The translations under genes and the position numbers were made by a program. From the NCBI GenBank assembly GCA_946122785.1, contig CAMGYJ010000005.1:68026200-68090199 (forward strand): 64,000 nucleotides of DNA. The letters are read 5' to 3'. Below, one piece after another: positions 1-11,853 of the stretch. Numbering within the stretch: position 1 is the first letter of the stretch; the number at the start of each line of letters is the position of its first letter. The stretch is from Linum tenue (taxonomy: Eukaryota; Streptophyta; Magnoliopsida; Malpighiales; Linaceae). The notes under the pieces are model-generated. The model saw only the letters and a list, made by a program, of their open reading frames with translations, did no database searches and was not told the origin of the DNA.

Positions 1-607
1 GGAGCACATTTTTCCGGCCAAGTCACCGGCGGCGAGTCTCCGGCGAGCTTCTGACGAAACTCTGGCTACCCCTCTCCGATCAGTTTTCCGACCGTTTTTC
101 ACCGTCCTCGCGCACACCTCACTTCCTCCTTCGTCCTACTTGAGTCTCCAGGTTTGTTTTTCAACTTTACCTATGTGAATTGTGGAGAATCGGATTAGGT
201 AGTGAAGTGAGGTTAAATTTTTGTGTTTGGCATGATTGAATCTAGATTTAGGGGCGAGGAATAAGGAGAATTAGGTCGATTAAATGATGGATTGATTTTT
301 GCATGAGCTTAGTGAGCCTTGGTGGGCGTGTTTGAACCAAATTGTGTTTATTTTTAGAATTTGTTCATCAAGTGCTATGTTATGAATGCAAGTAGAGGTT
401 ATTCTTAATTGGTGGATGGTAGCCACCGTGGTAAGGGTTGTGGTTCAACTTTTTGTGTGCTTGACCCGTGAATTACCCACAACCATGCCACAGTGGTTTG
501 AGCTTAAATATTTTATCCATGATGGAAAAACAAGTGTGGGGGGAATTTCTTTTCCTCCCAATGAGCATTATATGTCTCCATGTATGGTGTGTTTGTGTTT
601 GTGCAGG
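1..607 (+). other. A: leader exon and intron before env-position ORF
   Basis: A probable intron runs 152-606: the donor is CTCCAG|GTTTGT and the acceptor is TTTGTGCAG|GATG, one base before the ORF start at 608. The same donor and acceptor contexts recur in element B (27898 to 27468, minus strand), although the intron bodies have diverged. Athila-type elements are known to carry a third ORF downstream of pol that would need a spliced or subgenomic mRNA; these paired splice sites fit that. Nothing else is seen in the stretch. Confidence 0.55.
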
Positions 608-1071
608 ATGCTTAACTTGGAGCATGAGTTCATCAGTTGTCTGGTGAACCACCCGGAGTTTGGCGACAAGCTCGCCTACCAGAGTGGCAGCCCGATTGGG
701 CCTCACTGACGGCTTGACATGTTTAACTTGTTCAGGTGCTGAGCCGCCATGACTGGGGTGCTCTGCCATTCCTAGTGGCGCCAAATCTTGACCATGGACA
801 AGGAGATCTTCCATGAGCTGTGTGTGGATTTCTACTCCATCTTCTCACACATTGTCCCGGCCAGCAAGAAGAGCCGACCACGGGTGGAGTTTATGCTGGG
901 AGGTCAGCCACGAGTGCTGACCTATGATGGCTTTGCTCAGGCCATGGGGCTCGACACCGCCCACATGACGATGACGGAGCGGCAGTTCACCGTCGACTTC
1001 AACTATCAAGGTGCATTTTGAGCCCTCTGCCGCCCAGAGCACGAGCAGGACGAGTTTGAGGGGAGCCGCAC
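608..1071 (+). pseudogene. A: env-position (Athila third ORF) protein, N-terminal half
   Basis: The reading frame starts MLNLEHEFISCLVNH and contains EFMLGGQPRVLTYDGFAQ, nearly the same as element B's copy (27466 downward). It has a TGA where B has Trp (GPH*/GPHW) and another TGA at 1019. The frame is cut at 1071 by the copia insertion and resumes at 6004. The match in position and pattern to Athila ORF-1/third-ORF proteins is by recognition only; the biochemical role of that family is unknown. No signal peptide or membrane segment is visible, so calling it an envelope protein would not be justified. Confidence 0.6.
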
Positions 1072-1339
1072 TGTTGTGGTCCCTTTTGTACTTTGTTAGA
1101 TTAGAGGGATCACTCATGATATTTTCCTATTCTCCATGTTGCTCACGTAGAAGAAATAGGAATTAGGTTTTATTATTTAAGCTGATGCAGTTGTATGGCC
1201 AAACCCTAAGTGGGTGAGAACAAACTAATAACACAGACTCCGAGAGCTTGCTGCTCTCCGTGGACTAGTCCCGTTCATATCGAACGGGGAAACCAAGTAA
1301 ATCTCGTCTCTTGTTGTTTCCGCTTTCTCGTATTTTACA
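1072..1339 (+). repeat. Copia-1 5' LTR
   Basis: It starts TGTTGTGG and ends TTTTACA. It contains two adjacent perfect hairpins: GAGAGC-TTGCT-GCTCTC (1242-1258) and CCCGTTC-ATATC-GAACGGG (1270-1288). Both are kept unchanged in the 3' LTR, while nearby positions differ. Confidence 0.95.
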
Positions 1340-1351
1340 TGGTATCAGAGC
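1340..1351 (+). other. Copia-1 primer-binding site (tRNA-iMet)
   Basis: TGGTATCAGAGC directly follows the LTR. It is the standard site complementary to the 3' end of plant initiator tRNA-Met and primes minus-strand DNA synthesis. Confidence 0.95.
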
Positions 1352-1378
1352 TGTGCTGAGATCCAGCTATTTTCGATT

Positions 1379-2348
1379 ATGGCTTCGGATGGGGAAGAAG
1401 AGTCGAGCGCGACACAGAAGACGCCAATGGCTAGCACTGCCGAAGCACAAGCTGCCTTGCCGTCGCACCTGCAACTTCATCAATCCGACAGACCTAGCAA
1501 CTTGTTCGTTGGAGAGCTATTGACCGATGTCAATTATAATGAGTGGGTCATGGATGAAAAGGAAGCTTAGGTACGCTGCAACGCGATGGTAAAGGGATGG
1601 CTGAAGACCTCGATGACTAAAGAGGTGCGTAACAGCATTCGATTCGCGTCTACGTCACGTGAAATATGGCTTGATCTTCAGTCGAGGTTCGGCTAGGGTA
1701 GTGCACCGCGGCTGTACGAGCTAAAGCAGCTGATTGCAGGTCTTCAATAAGAGAAGATGTCCTTGTCGCAATTCTATACTAAATTGCGTGGCTATTGGGA
1801 TGAAATTCAGTCCCTCACACCCTCGTTGGAATGCACTTGTTTGGGCTGCTCTTGTGACGTCAAGCGCCGCCAACGTGAAGTTCGCGAGGGGGAGCGCTTG
1901 TTTGATTTTTTAATGGGATTGGAGGAGGTATTCTCCACTGTAAAGTCCCAAATATTGGCTATGAAGCCAATTCCATCTTTGGCAGAGGCTTACAGGCTTG
2001 TCACGAATGACGAACAGCAGCGCCAAATCGCGGTGCAAAGGTGAAGCGGCGGTTTTCCACGCACAAGGTGAGCGCAAGCAGGACCGTGTTCCTGGGCAGT
2101 CAGATCCTGAACGGGAGAAGGATCGAGATGCTGAAGGAAAGCCCAAATGCACTCATTGTCGCCGCACTGGTCATCTGAAGGAGTCGTGTTACCGGCTCAT
2201 TGGATTCCCAACCCGAAGCGGCGAAAAGGGGGAGTCATCTCGGCCAAATCGTCGTTCTGATCAGGGGGGTCGAGGCTCACCGCAGGCAGCGCAGGTGGAT
2301 GCGGGTGAAAGCCCTCTTTCGGGTCTGACGGCGCGCCAATTTGCGTAA
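1379..2348 (+). pseudogene. Copia-1 gag
   Basis: The start is ATG at 1379 (MASDGEEESS). Conserved stretches include NYNEW near residue 50, LSQFYTKLRGYWDEI, and a nucleic-acid-binding knuckle CTHCRRTGHLKESC (CX2CX4HX4C) near 2147-2190. The frame is broken by TAG at 1568, by a TAG and a TAA near 1695 and 1748 where Gln is expected (FGQGS, LQQEK), and by a frameshift near 2000-2044; a TAA follows at 2346. The product would be the capsid/nucleocapsid precursor. It resembles the Ale-type copia gag, but I am not certain of the lineage. Confidence 0.85.
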
Positions 2349-5300
2349 TTGAAGATGTTGTTGGGTGGAGATTTGCCGCAACCATCTAGCGAGCCTTTCT
2401 CAAATATGGTAGGTACTTATCATGTTAATTCATCGTCTTGGGTTATTGATTCAGGGTGTAATGAGCATATAGTTAATGATGCTTCTCTTTTGACCACTGA
2501 GTCGGACTCGAGTCTGTCGTTACAGGTTAAAATACCCAATGGCACAGGTGTTCGCGTGCTTAGTATTGGGGTGACACACTTGTCTGATCGGTTGTTATTA
2601 CGTCGGGTTCTTTATGTGCCGGATTTTCAGTGCAACCTTCTATCAGTCAGTCGGCTTACTGCAGATCTACCGGTTGCGTTAATATTCTTGGGTGATTTCT
2701 GTGTTATTCAGGACCTACCATCCAAGAAGCTGATTGGGATGGGTAAACATGGGGATGGCTTATATTATCTAAGGCTGTTTGATCAAATTTCACCCTATGG
2801 CGCACTCGGTTCGCAGATCCTTAGATAAAACTGAGTTGTGGCATTCACGTCTTGGGCACCCATCGGCGGGAAAATTACATCTCTTGGAGAGTTCAGTTAA
2901 TTGTTCCTTTCTTGCTAATAAAGAGCCCTGTCATTCTTGTTTGAGGGCTAAGCAGGCACGTGATCCGTTTGAGTTAAGCAGCATTAAGACTACTTCTTGT
3001 TTCGATCTTATTCATGTTGACATTTGGGGGAGTTATAAGACTGCTTCTATGTCAGGGGCACATTATTTTTTGACTATCGTCGATGATTTTAGTCGAGCTG
3101 TTTGGGTGTTCTTGTTGCGTTATAAGTCGGATGTTGCACGCCATTTGTTATACTTTTGTAATATGGTTCATACGCAGTTTGGGAAGCAGGTTAGGAGAAT
3201 GCAGGTGGATAATGGTCCTGAATTTTCTAGCAGCATTCTTACTACTTACTATGAACAGACAGGCATTGTGCTACAGACGTCTTGTACAGATACTCCGCAG
3301 CAGAATGGTGTCGTGGAGCGAAAACACCGGCATTTGTTGGACACTGCATGAGCATTACGCTTTCATGCCAATTTGCCTATCAAATTTTGGGGTGAATGTG
3401 TGTTGACCGCTGCTTATCTCATCAACAGATTGCCGCTTGTTCCGCTTGGGAATCGTTCGCCGTTTCAGATTTTATTTGATAAATCTCCGGCCTACGATCA
3501 TCTCCGCGGTTTTGGGTGTTTGGCTTATGCTCGCGACAATCATCATCATCTGTCAAAATTTGATGCTCGTGGTCGGGCTGGGATTTTCATTGGTTATCCT
3601 ACGGCTCAACGTGGGTATCGTATTTATGATCTTGCTACTCATACTATACACACGTCGTGTGACGTGAAGTTCTTGGAACACATTTTTCCTTACCGTGACT
3701 TGGAGGACGGTCACTCACTAACTCCGACGTTGGTATCTCCACCTCACTTTGGTGTCCCTCCCTCGCGTGATGTTGATGATGATGATGAGTTCATCACCCC
3801 GCCGCCTGCTGCATCTCCTCACTCGCCACCTGGCAGCTCGGCTGCCGTGTCTCCTTGCTCTGAGACTGCTGCCCCATCTCATGCAACCATGCACGAGGCC
3901 GACGTAACCTCTTCCTCTTCCCACAGCTTGCAGCCCCCTAGTTCGCCCGAGGTTGCCACTCCTGCTTCCTCCCCAACTGTCGACAGCTCACTGGCGCCTA
4001 TAGCACCTGTTCAGCCTCGTCGCAGTGATCGTATTCGGCAACCTTCCACCCGATTGCAGGGATATGAGGTTCAGCTTCCAGGGGCAGCTCATTCGGCCAC
4101 TGTTCAGTACCCACTTGATGACTATGTGACGTATCATCGCCTCTCCATGGCGCATCATGCCTTTGTTGCTGCTGTTAGCGCTGTCTATGAACCTACCTAC
4201 TACTTCCAGGCGGTTCGTTTTCAGCATTGGCGCGAGGCCATGCAACGTGAATTTGCAGCTCTCGTCGCCAATGGCACCTGGTCTCTTGTCTATCTTCCAC
4301 CTGGGAAGAAGCCCATTGCGTGCCGCTGGGTTTATAAGATCAAGTTCTACCCGGACAGCTCCGTTGAGCGCTTAAGGCTCGGTTGGTAGCCAAAGGTTAC
4401 ACACAGATAGAGGGTGTGGATTATCATGACACCTTCGCTCCTGTAGCTAAATTGGTTACTGTGAGATGTCTACTTGCAGTTGCCGTTACTCGTGGTTGGC
4501 ATATTCATCAAATGGATGTTAATAATGCCTTTCTCCATGGCGATCTCAAAGAGGAAGTTTACATGGAAGTTCCTCAAGGTTTTGCTCAGCCTAGGGATAC
4601 TTGTGTTTGCAAACTGAATAAGTCTATCTATGGTTTACGGCAGGCCTCTAGGAACTGGTACCAGAAGTTTACTAAGGCTCTCGTGGACCTTGGTTTTCAC
4701 CAAAGTCGTGTCGATTATGCTCTTTTAACTTATCACCGGGGCGACGTGTTTGTGGTTGCCTTGATTTATGTGGATGACGTGATCCTAGCTGGGACGGATA
4801 TGGCCTTTATTGCCAGGGTCAATGACTCCCTCAATGACCGTTTCACCATTAAGGATCTTGGACCCCTCAAATATTTTCTGGGGATTGAAGTTGCTCGTTC
4901 TCCTCGTGGTATTTTTATTAATCAGCGGAAGTATGTGCTGGATATCCTTGCCGATGCAGGATTGGAGGCTGCCAAGCCCTGTTCGACACCTATTGAACAG
5001 CAACATCACCTTGGTCGTCTACCGTCACCTCCTGCTGGTGATCCCGCAGCTTATCGCCTTCTTGTTGGCTGCTTACTTTATCTCACTGTCACTCGGCCTG
5101 ACATTGCCTATGCTATTAATCTTCTCAGTCAAGCTATGCAGAATCCCAGTAAAGCTCATGAGGAAGCGGCTATTCGTGTTCTCCGTTATCTTAAGTCCTC
5201 CCCGGGTCGTGGTCTCTTCTTCTCCTCCACTACTACCCTCACTTTGCGAGCTTTTTGTGATGCTGACTGGGGTGGTTTCCCTCTTACTCGTTGGTCTACC

Positions 5301-5738
5301 ACTGGTTATTATATCATGTTGGGTGATTCTCCTATCTCTTGGCGAACCAAGAAACAGACTGTTGTTGCTCGTTCCTCGGCCGAAGCTGAATATAGGGCGA
5401 TGGCTAGCACAGTTAGTGAGATTCTTTGGCTCCGTTGGCTACTCCGCGACTTAGGGGTTTCCTCAGCTGGGCCAACACCGTTATTCTGTGATAATCAGGC
5501 AGCACTTCACATTGCTGCAAATCCTGTCTTCCATGAACGCACTAAGCACGTCGAGATGGACTGCCATTTCGTTCGTGAGCGCGTTCAATTTGGTGATATT
5601 GCACCTACTAAGAAATCTACTGTTGATCAACCTGCGGATTTGTTCAACAAGGGGTTGAGCGTGGATCAGTTTCATCACTTACTTGTCAAGCTCGGCCTTC
5701 TTGACATTCACTCCTTCGCTCGAGGAGGAGCGTTGTGA
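2349..5738 (+). pseudogene. Copia-1 pol: protease, integrase, RT, RNase H
   Basis: Protease: SWVIDSGCNEHI (Asp kept). GAG-pre-integrase: ELWHSRLGHPS with CHSC. Integrase: LIHVDIWG, RRMQVDNGPEF and PQQNGVVERK supply the D, D and E. RT: the block QMDVNNAFLHGDL and the catalytic YVDDVILAG. RNase H: FCDADWGG, SSAEAEYRAMA and CDNQAALHIA, ending at the TGA that overlaps the 3' LTR. Breaks are a frameshift near 2780-2828, TGA at 3349 (LDTA*AL, CGA to TGA likely) and a frameshift near 4375 between integrase and RT. The catalytic motifs survive, but no single frame spans them. Confidence 0.93.
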
Positions 5739-5998
5739 TCCCTTTTGTACTTTGTTAGATTAGAGGGATCACTCATGATATTTTCCTATTCTCCATGTTG
5801 CTCACGTAGAAGAGATAGGAATTAGGTTTTATTATTTAAGCTGCTGCAGTTGTATGGCCGAACCCTAAGTGGGTGAGAACAAACTAATAACACAGACTCC
5901 GAGAGCTTGCTGCTCTCCGTGGACTAGTCCCGTTCATATCGAACGGGGAAACCACGTAAATCTCGTCTCTTGTCGTTTCTGTTTTCTCGTATTTTACA
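5731..5998 (+). repeat. Copia-1 3' LTR
   Basis: It directly follows the polypurine tract CGAGGAGGAG (5721-5730). The first base is C instead of T. It has the same length as the 5' LTR and ends TTTTACA, followed by the second CGCAC target copy. Confidence 0.95.
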
Positions 5999-6003
5999 CG
6001 CAC

Positions 6004-6682
6004 CAATGCGGTGAAGCTAAAGACCTAGTGGAGGATTCTCCACACTGTGCTCACCAGATCCGTCGTCACCAACCTCCAGTCAAGCCACTTGATGAAGAAT
6101 AGAGGGCTCATTGCCCTCTACTCGATGAGGAGTCCAACTGAGCCGATCCATCTGGGATTGTTGATCACCACCTCTTTCGCCCGTTACCTGGGGCAGAACA
6201 GAGTGGACACTATGCACATGGGGGGGCATCATCACGAGGATCGCCCGACACTTTCAGGTGGATCTGGCCCGCTGCACCAGCGTCAGAAGGATGGAGCCCT
6301 TCCCTGTGGAGACATTATATAACCTGAAGGGGTACTCCAGGGTGAGAGAGGTGTGGAGTACCTTGACGGACTCCGACACTCTGGAGTCATCCGAGCTGTA
6401 GTAGCATCGGCTCCAGTGGAGCCTGACCCCGAGGTCCCTCCGGCAACCGAGCAGCCACCTGGTGGTGCACCCGCCCGCCGCCCCGCGCTCCAGCGCCCTG
6501 CACAACAACCACCACCACCAGCAAGCGATCCCCTCGTCCAGAGGGTAGATCGCCTTGAGACTAGCTTCATGGGATTCTCATCCCGTCTCGACCGGCAGTC
6601 CGACATCCTCGAGCTTATGGCTCGCCACCAGGGTATCCTACCCGATGCTGGAGACGGTCCTTCCACCGGAGAGAGGTAGCCG
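6004..6682 (+). pseudogene. A: env-position ORF, C-terminal half
   Basis: This continues the ORF broken at 1071. It contains WRILHTVLTRS and LIALYSM, matched by B at 26721-27018 (GILHNLLMRS, LLALHSL). The last part, 6353-6679, is open: a Pro-rich stretch, then a short coiled-coil-like segment (VQRVDRLETSFMGFSSRLDR) ending GER*. The upstream part needs frameshifts to read through. Elements B and G have a similar coil near their C-termini (LDREREGRH in G), which suggests an oligomerising tail. Confidence 0.55.
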
Positions 6683-8753
6683 ACAAGTGAGACATGTGGC
6701 AGAGCGGAGTCCTTTCGCCCCACTTCTCTACTTGTAACCCCGAACCTGTTTGTTTTGGTTTTTGTTATTTGTGTGTGTGTGTGTGATATAAACTACTATT
6801 ATGTATTGTGCTTGTAATAATCTCGCCTCGAGCGAGTCGTATTGTGTTTGTGTGTGTGTGTTTTGTCTCTCCTTGAAGCTCAAGTTATCCTACCCCGGTT
6901 CGATTCCAACCTTCACTCACCAAGCCCAAGCAGTAATATCATTCTACACCTTACTTACACCATTGAGGGCAATGCCGAGTTTAAGTGTGGGGGGTAGTTT
7001 ACTAGTATGCTTGTGTGAGTGTGATGATACCTAGAGCCTTTTGTGTGCCCAAATTTCAAAATTTGAGGGCTCCAAGCAATGTTTGCATGATCAAAGTGGC
7101 CGGATGGTGGGAAATTCTTGTGTTTATGGGCATTGATCTTGAATTGTTGCATGTGATCAAGTATATCCTATGATGATGACTGAGAAGTTCATTAGGATAG
7201 AGAAAAGTTTAGTTCTCGGGTGTGCATAAATCAATGGATGTCATGACTTGATCATTTGTTTCTTACAATTGCCATGCATTGTGTTTGTGAATTTGAATAG
7301 ATGGTTGGGTAACCAGGTAGCCAGAGAGCTTTTAGCCGATCGTTTTCTTCCAGTGTAAAAGTTCCCTCTTACCACAGTGTGTAGCATCACAAGTTGTCAC
7401 TAGCAAGTATGATGGAGGCATAGGATGAGTCACCTCCCAAATGTTGATTGTCCCAAAATGTATCATCCTTTAGTCAACCCCTTTGAACCTTGTGACTTCG
7501 TGGTTCGTTCTCAATTTAGGAGCTTCGTGCGTGTGAGCGTAAAGGTGTTAGTAGAACGACCCCCAATCCTTTCTTCTTGTCTAAATATGAGTCACCCATG
7601 TGTTCCGGAGCTCTCACCTTTGAGTCTCCATAGAGGTTTTACATAGGAGGTTTGTGTGCGGTTCTTGCTAGGAATGCGAAATGAAGTGTACTGTTGGAGT
7701 GAGTTCCTAAAAAAAAGAGCATTGGTCGTTAAATGTTTAGGTGGCAAGTGTTTTTACTCTCTAGTACCCCCCTCAAAAAGAAAAAAAAAGAGAAAGAAAA
7801 GAAAAGAGAAACGAAAAGAGGTAATAAAATTGGGTAAATAAAGTAGAGAGCGCCACGAAAAACCAAAGTACATGCTTTAGGAGGGGTTTCTTGGCACCCA
7901 AGCCAGCGAAACCCCCACATTGGTTTAGAACTCCTTCACTATCAAACCTTATTGAGCTAGCAAGAGTTGACCGAGGAAGAGTGCTTCAAGGTAGTTCACG
8001 ATGGGTGATAGTTGGAAGGGAGAGATAAGGTTTTTGGCCGATGCTAGTGGCCTTTGATTGAAGAGAAGGGTTTTGGTCGAAACCATAGAACATTCGGGTT
8101 TAGGTTGAAGATGTAGAACCTCACGTCATGATTGTCACCACCTAAAAAGCCTTTTTCCCAGGTCCAAGACAATCACCAGTCATCTGAACCCATGTCTAAG
8201 ACCTTCGGACGAGCTAGTGGTGACAACCATCCCTTGAACTCTAGGGTTTAGAGGTTGTAGCCGTGGTATTGAGACGATAGGGCCGAGAGGTTATGATTGT
8301 GCACATCTTTTGCACCAAAAAGGTCCCGACCCCACTGGCCTTGAGAGTGAGTGATTCATTCTTGTTTTACTTACCATTTCATACCCCGGTGAGGACCTTT
8401 GTTGCCTTTACATTTATTCCTCGGACTTGAATTCCATGCATGGTTGGTTGTGGTCGATAAGTGGTTTTGTTGAGACTTGCATTTATCCATGAATAAGTTG
8501 AGAACTTTTCATTTGCCCGTTTTGGTGGCTTTGAATGTCGTTCGTTGTGGATCTCGGTATTGCTTACAACAGTCCATGTGTTGATTGCCAATAACCATCG
8601 AGAATTCCCGTTTCGCGCCCTTTGAGTTGTCCCCAAGGTATTTGTGAAGGTTGAAATATGACCTTGCGTGAAATGGTTTGCTTGGAAGGTTGAAATATTA
8701 CCTTGCGTGAAATGGTTTGCTTGGGAACAAGCAGACGTCCAAGTGTGGGGGAG
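6683..8753 (+). other. A: non-coding region between env-position ORF and 3' LTR
   Basis: No supported gene. It contains a GT microsatellite (about 6770-6785), a conserved block with TTTAAGTGTGGGGGG (6961-6996), a C-tract followed by a long A/G-rich run (about 7765-7850), a short 40-bp duplication (8641-8720, CTTGCGTGAAATGG twice), and the polypurine tract at the LTR edge. The same order of blocks is found in C (31500-33254), G (56340-58167, minus) and partly in B. Confidence 0.7.
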
Positions 8754-10668
8754 TGATTCGGGCCTAATTGTACATATTCCCCCCCCCCATTTTACTTAGA
8801 TGTTTGTGCCAAATTCACTCCTTAAAGGTTGGTTTTATGCTAGGTTTCCTGCGTTTTAGTGTGTTTCAGGATTTAACAGGTGAAACCAGCCTCGGAGACG
8901 ATAGATTGGCGAAAAGGATCGAAAATCGGGAGAAGAGGTGAAAAAGGGTCAGTTCACGGCTAACCAAGGAAGTTCACGGTCTTGCATGACCGTGAAGAAG
9001 AGCCATGGACCGTGAATCGCGAGGCGTCCAGAGCCAAAGTGGAGGTTATTGACGCAAGGTAAGTTCACGGTCACTAAGACCGTGAACGAGGACAGTTGAC
9101 CATGAATAGAAGTGAATGATGTGGCGCGTTTTCGTGCACGCCTGAAGTTCACGGACGCGTTTCATGGTTCACGGCCGTGAACTCAGGCCGTGAATTCGGC
9201 TCGTCTCGGGTTTAAATGATGAGCTGAAAGGAGGAGAGAGGAGAGAACCCATTTTTGTGTGAGAAGCCTTCTTCAGAATTCTAGAGAGAGAAACACGAAC
9301 CAAAGGGAGAAGAAGGCTAGGGTTTTGCTTCAATGCAGATTTTGGGTAGATTTCCTCCAATGAAAGCTCAACTCAAGGGCCAAGAAGACTGGGAGCATCC
9401 TCCAAAATGGTTTCCACCTCTTTCCCTTTTGTTCTTCCCACTTCTAGCATGGAGTAGACCTCCTTTCTGATGCGATATCAACTAGCACAATATTTAATTC
9501 CCATAGTCCGAAAATGAAGCTTCGAATTCAACGATATAAGGATCAATTGGGAGCATTCTTGATGGATGAATTGTGTTCACAATTAATCAATACTTGCTAA
9601 TTTGGAACGTGTTGGGCATGGATGGATTCATTTAGTTGGTGGATTTTAAGAAGACAAATGTACTAGTGACGAAGGTTGGTTGGGAATCAATTGTGATTTG
9701 GAGTGATAATGGTGATGACGTGGAAAGCTAGCATGGATGAATTAAATTGCATGAATTATCAGTGTGCAAATGGACTTAATCACAAGAGAACGTCCAACAA
9801 TTAAAAGATGTTCGATTCCGCCTCGGAGAAGGAATCCGCAACTGTTAAGGAAGAGAAGACATGTCCGTCTCAGCAGAGGAAATTGGCAGCAACAGAGCAT
9901 TCGGTGCAGAGCATCTACCCAATAGCGATTGCCCTTGTTCACGAGTGGGTGATTGTTTGATTGGTTTCATATACCAATTGGCCTTTCACACAAGTTGGAA
10001 TCTGTTTGACCGTGTTCCATATCTACTCTTTATTTCGAGTATTCAAGTTGGAAAAAAGCTTCGAAAATCCTTAAAAAGAAGGTAAGGCTGCATACTTTGG
10101 TCATACCATCTGAGTTTGAGGATTCTCTTCGGATTTGGATCATATCACTTTCACTTGGGTGTTGTGAAACCCTAACACTACCATGTAGTTTTCTTTTATG
10201 TGTATTGGATGATTGTCATTGGGTATTGTTCAATTCAATGATTGAGGCATTATTTATCATGATTGTGCATGCTTGTGCTTAGCAACTTAGGGGTTGTGCA
10301 TAATTGTGCTTAGCACCCTTAGGTTTGTGGTCTCTGACAATATATGCATCCCTATGCAGTTCACGATTACCGTGCCCAAAGTAATCATTCCAATACACGT
10401 AGCATGGTAGCAGTTAGGGGGAAACAACACCCGAGTGATGCTTCCACAAAAGAGTTTCCAAAACCGTTTAACTTTGCCTTCTTTTATATCAACTAGCAAA
10501 CCTTTTAACCAAGACTTTGTTGCTAGATAATGATTTCAACAACCGAAGTAGGGTAGACGGACCGTCCCGGGTTGATATATAAATACTTTCCCTATACTGC
10601 ACCCGACTAGAGTTTAAAAACTTGGGCTCTAGTTGGGGTTTCATTATGGTGTAGTTTCGTGCGAGTCA
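8754..10668 (+). repeat. A: 3' LTR (1915 bp)
   Basis: It starts TGATTCGGGC right after the polypurine tract and ends GCGAGTCA. It contains paired GTTCACGG/CCGTGAAC motifs, including the perfect 16-bp palindrome GTTCACGGCCGTGAAC at 9167-9182, and two copies of a roughly 34-bp repeat built on TGTGCTTAGCA (about 10260-10320). The 1660-bp LTR of D (38652) is the closest relative in the window. Confidence 0.88.
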
Positions 10669-11853
10669 GTGTGTTCATACACCGTTAAGAGGGTGCAACA
10701 AGTGAAGGAAACCTCACTCTCTTAATCAATCGGTTAAGGAAAACAAATAAGCTAGGAACCCTAGCTCTCTTAATCAATGGATTAAATATTGCCACAATAA
10801 ACTAGAAAGTCTAGCTCTCTTACCCTTTCGGCTAAGGATTGCAACAATAAGCTAGGAGTCCTAGCTCTCTTAACCGATCAACTAAGGGATGCAAGAACCA
10901 ATCCCTCGGAACTTAATTCGGACGGCAAAATAACACCCAAGTTAAAGTGCTAAATCAAAGATTGAGGTTTACCCTAATTCTCCCTAGGTAGGTGGCTCAA
11001 TTGGCGAAGGAATCCAGCTTACCAAAGCCTCCTACAAAAAGGGGAATTCCCTCTACCTAGGTCAAATTGGCATAGTAATGAGAAATGAAGAACACAACCC
11101 AAACATAATGAAAATACCCCAAACTTTGCATTAAACACAAATCCACGCACAAAGCATTCAATTAATACAATCTATCACATATTTCAAGCTAGGGTTCACA
11201 ACACCCAAGTGAATAGGTAGGCTATTCCATAGCTAGGCAAAGGAAAACAAGAAAAAGGAGAGAAAGAACCATTAAGAGATGACAATCTTCCTTTCTCTTT
11301 GCTTGAATCTCCCTTGGGAGGTAAGAATCTTCACTCCTCTAGCTTAGGGCAAGCCCAATCTCCTTCTTCCTCCTTTGACTGACACTTTATCTCTCTGGAA
11401 TAACCCTAATCTCTCACTAGAAATCCTCCTTTATTCTGAAACTAAAACCCTAGAAAAGCTCCCTCTTTCTCCTTCACCTCACTTCCCCTTTTATACCCAG
11501 ATCGACGGCTGTTCACTGTCGTGAACATTCGTCCTGGACCGTGAAGTTGAGCAGATTTGCACTGTTTCACTAAGTCACTTCACAGTTTGGAGCTTGAGTT
11601 CACAATCGCGTGACTGTGAACTGATTGGACTCTAGTGAGAGTGAAAACCGTGACTTTGGACATTTTCTCACTTTTTCGCGCTTTTCGACCTCCAATCGAC
11701 CTAAAACTCGTCCTCGAGCTTTCCAAACATGTTAGGACCTAAAATGTAACAAAACAAGCACAACCTAGCATAAAATAGGTCGAGAGACGGTGATCAACTA
11801 AGCAAAACGAACACGAAGTGAGGTGTAAAATGTGTACAATTGGACCCAAATCA
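10669..11853 (-). repeat. Older Athila-type LTR fragment (inverted)
   Basis: Read on the minus strand it starts TGATTTGGGTCCAATTGTAC at 11853 and follows the same order as the LTRs at 33255 and 38652, including TTCACGG motifs. Its far end is missing because element A sits in it; the rest is expected left of A, outside the window. Next to A it carries four units of about 50 bp (10697-10893), each a small hairpin followed by CTCTCTTA or close to it. Confidence 0.75.

Larger units (their letters stand above)
1072..5998 (+). mobile_element. Copia-1: complete, degenerate Ty1/copia element
   Basis: It has two 268-bp LTRs (1072-1339 and 5731-5998), a tRNA-iMet PBS, gag with a CCHC knuckle, and pol in the copia order PR-INT-RT-RNaseH, followed by a purine tract (5722-5730). 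It is flanked on both sides by the 5-bp target duplication CGCAC (1067-1071 and 5999-6003). I count 9 differences between the LTRs (about 96.6% identity), so the insertion is fairly recent compared with the LTR fragments around it. Nonsense and frameshift mutations make it non-autonomous. It interrupts the env-position ORF of element A. Confidence 0.95.
1..10668 (+). mobile_element. Element A: Athila-like Ty3/gypsy element, 3' part
   Basis: The window opens inside this element, so its 5' LTR and gag-pol lie off the left edge. In order, the sequence shows a leader with an intron, an env-position ORF, about 2 kb of non-coding sequence, a purine-rich polypurine tract (GTGTGGGGGAG, 8743-8753) and a 1.9-kb 3' LTR. 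The LTR is closely similar to the LTR at 38652, which is followed by a tRNA-Asp primer-binding site, so A belongs to the Athila/Tat group. A copia element occupies 1072-5998. The right end abuts an inverted, related LTR at 10669, so A inserted into an older element. Confidence 0.85.

Noticed and set aside
4810..5454. 214-codon ORF in another frame of Copia-1
   Set aside because: Shadow of RT/RNase H; hydrophobic run comes from frame shift of that sequence.
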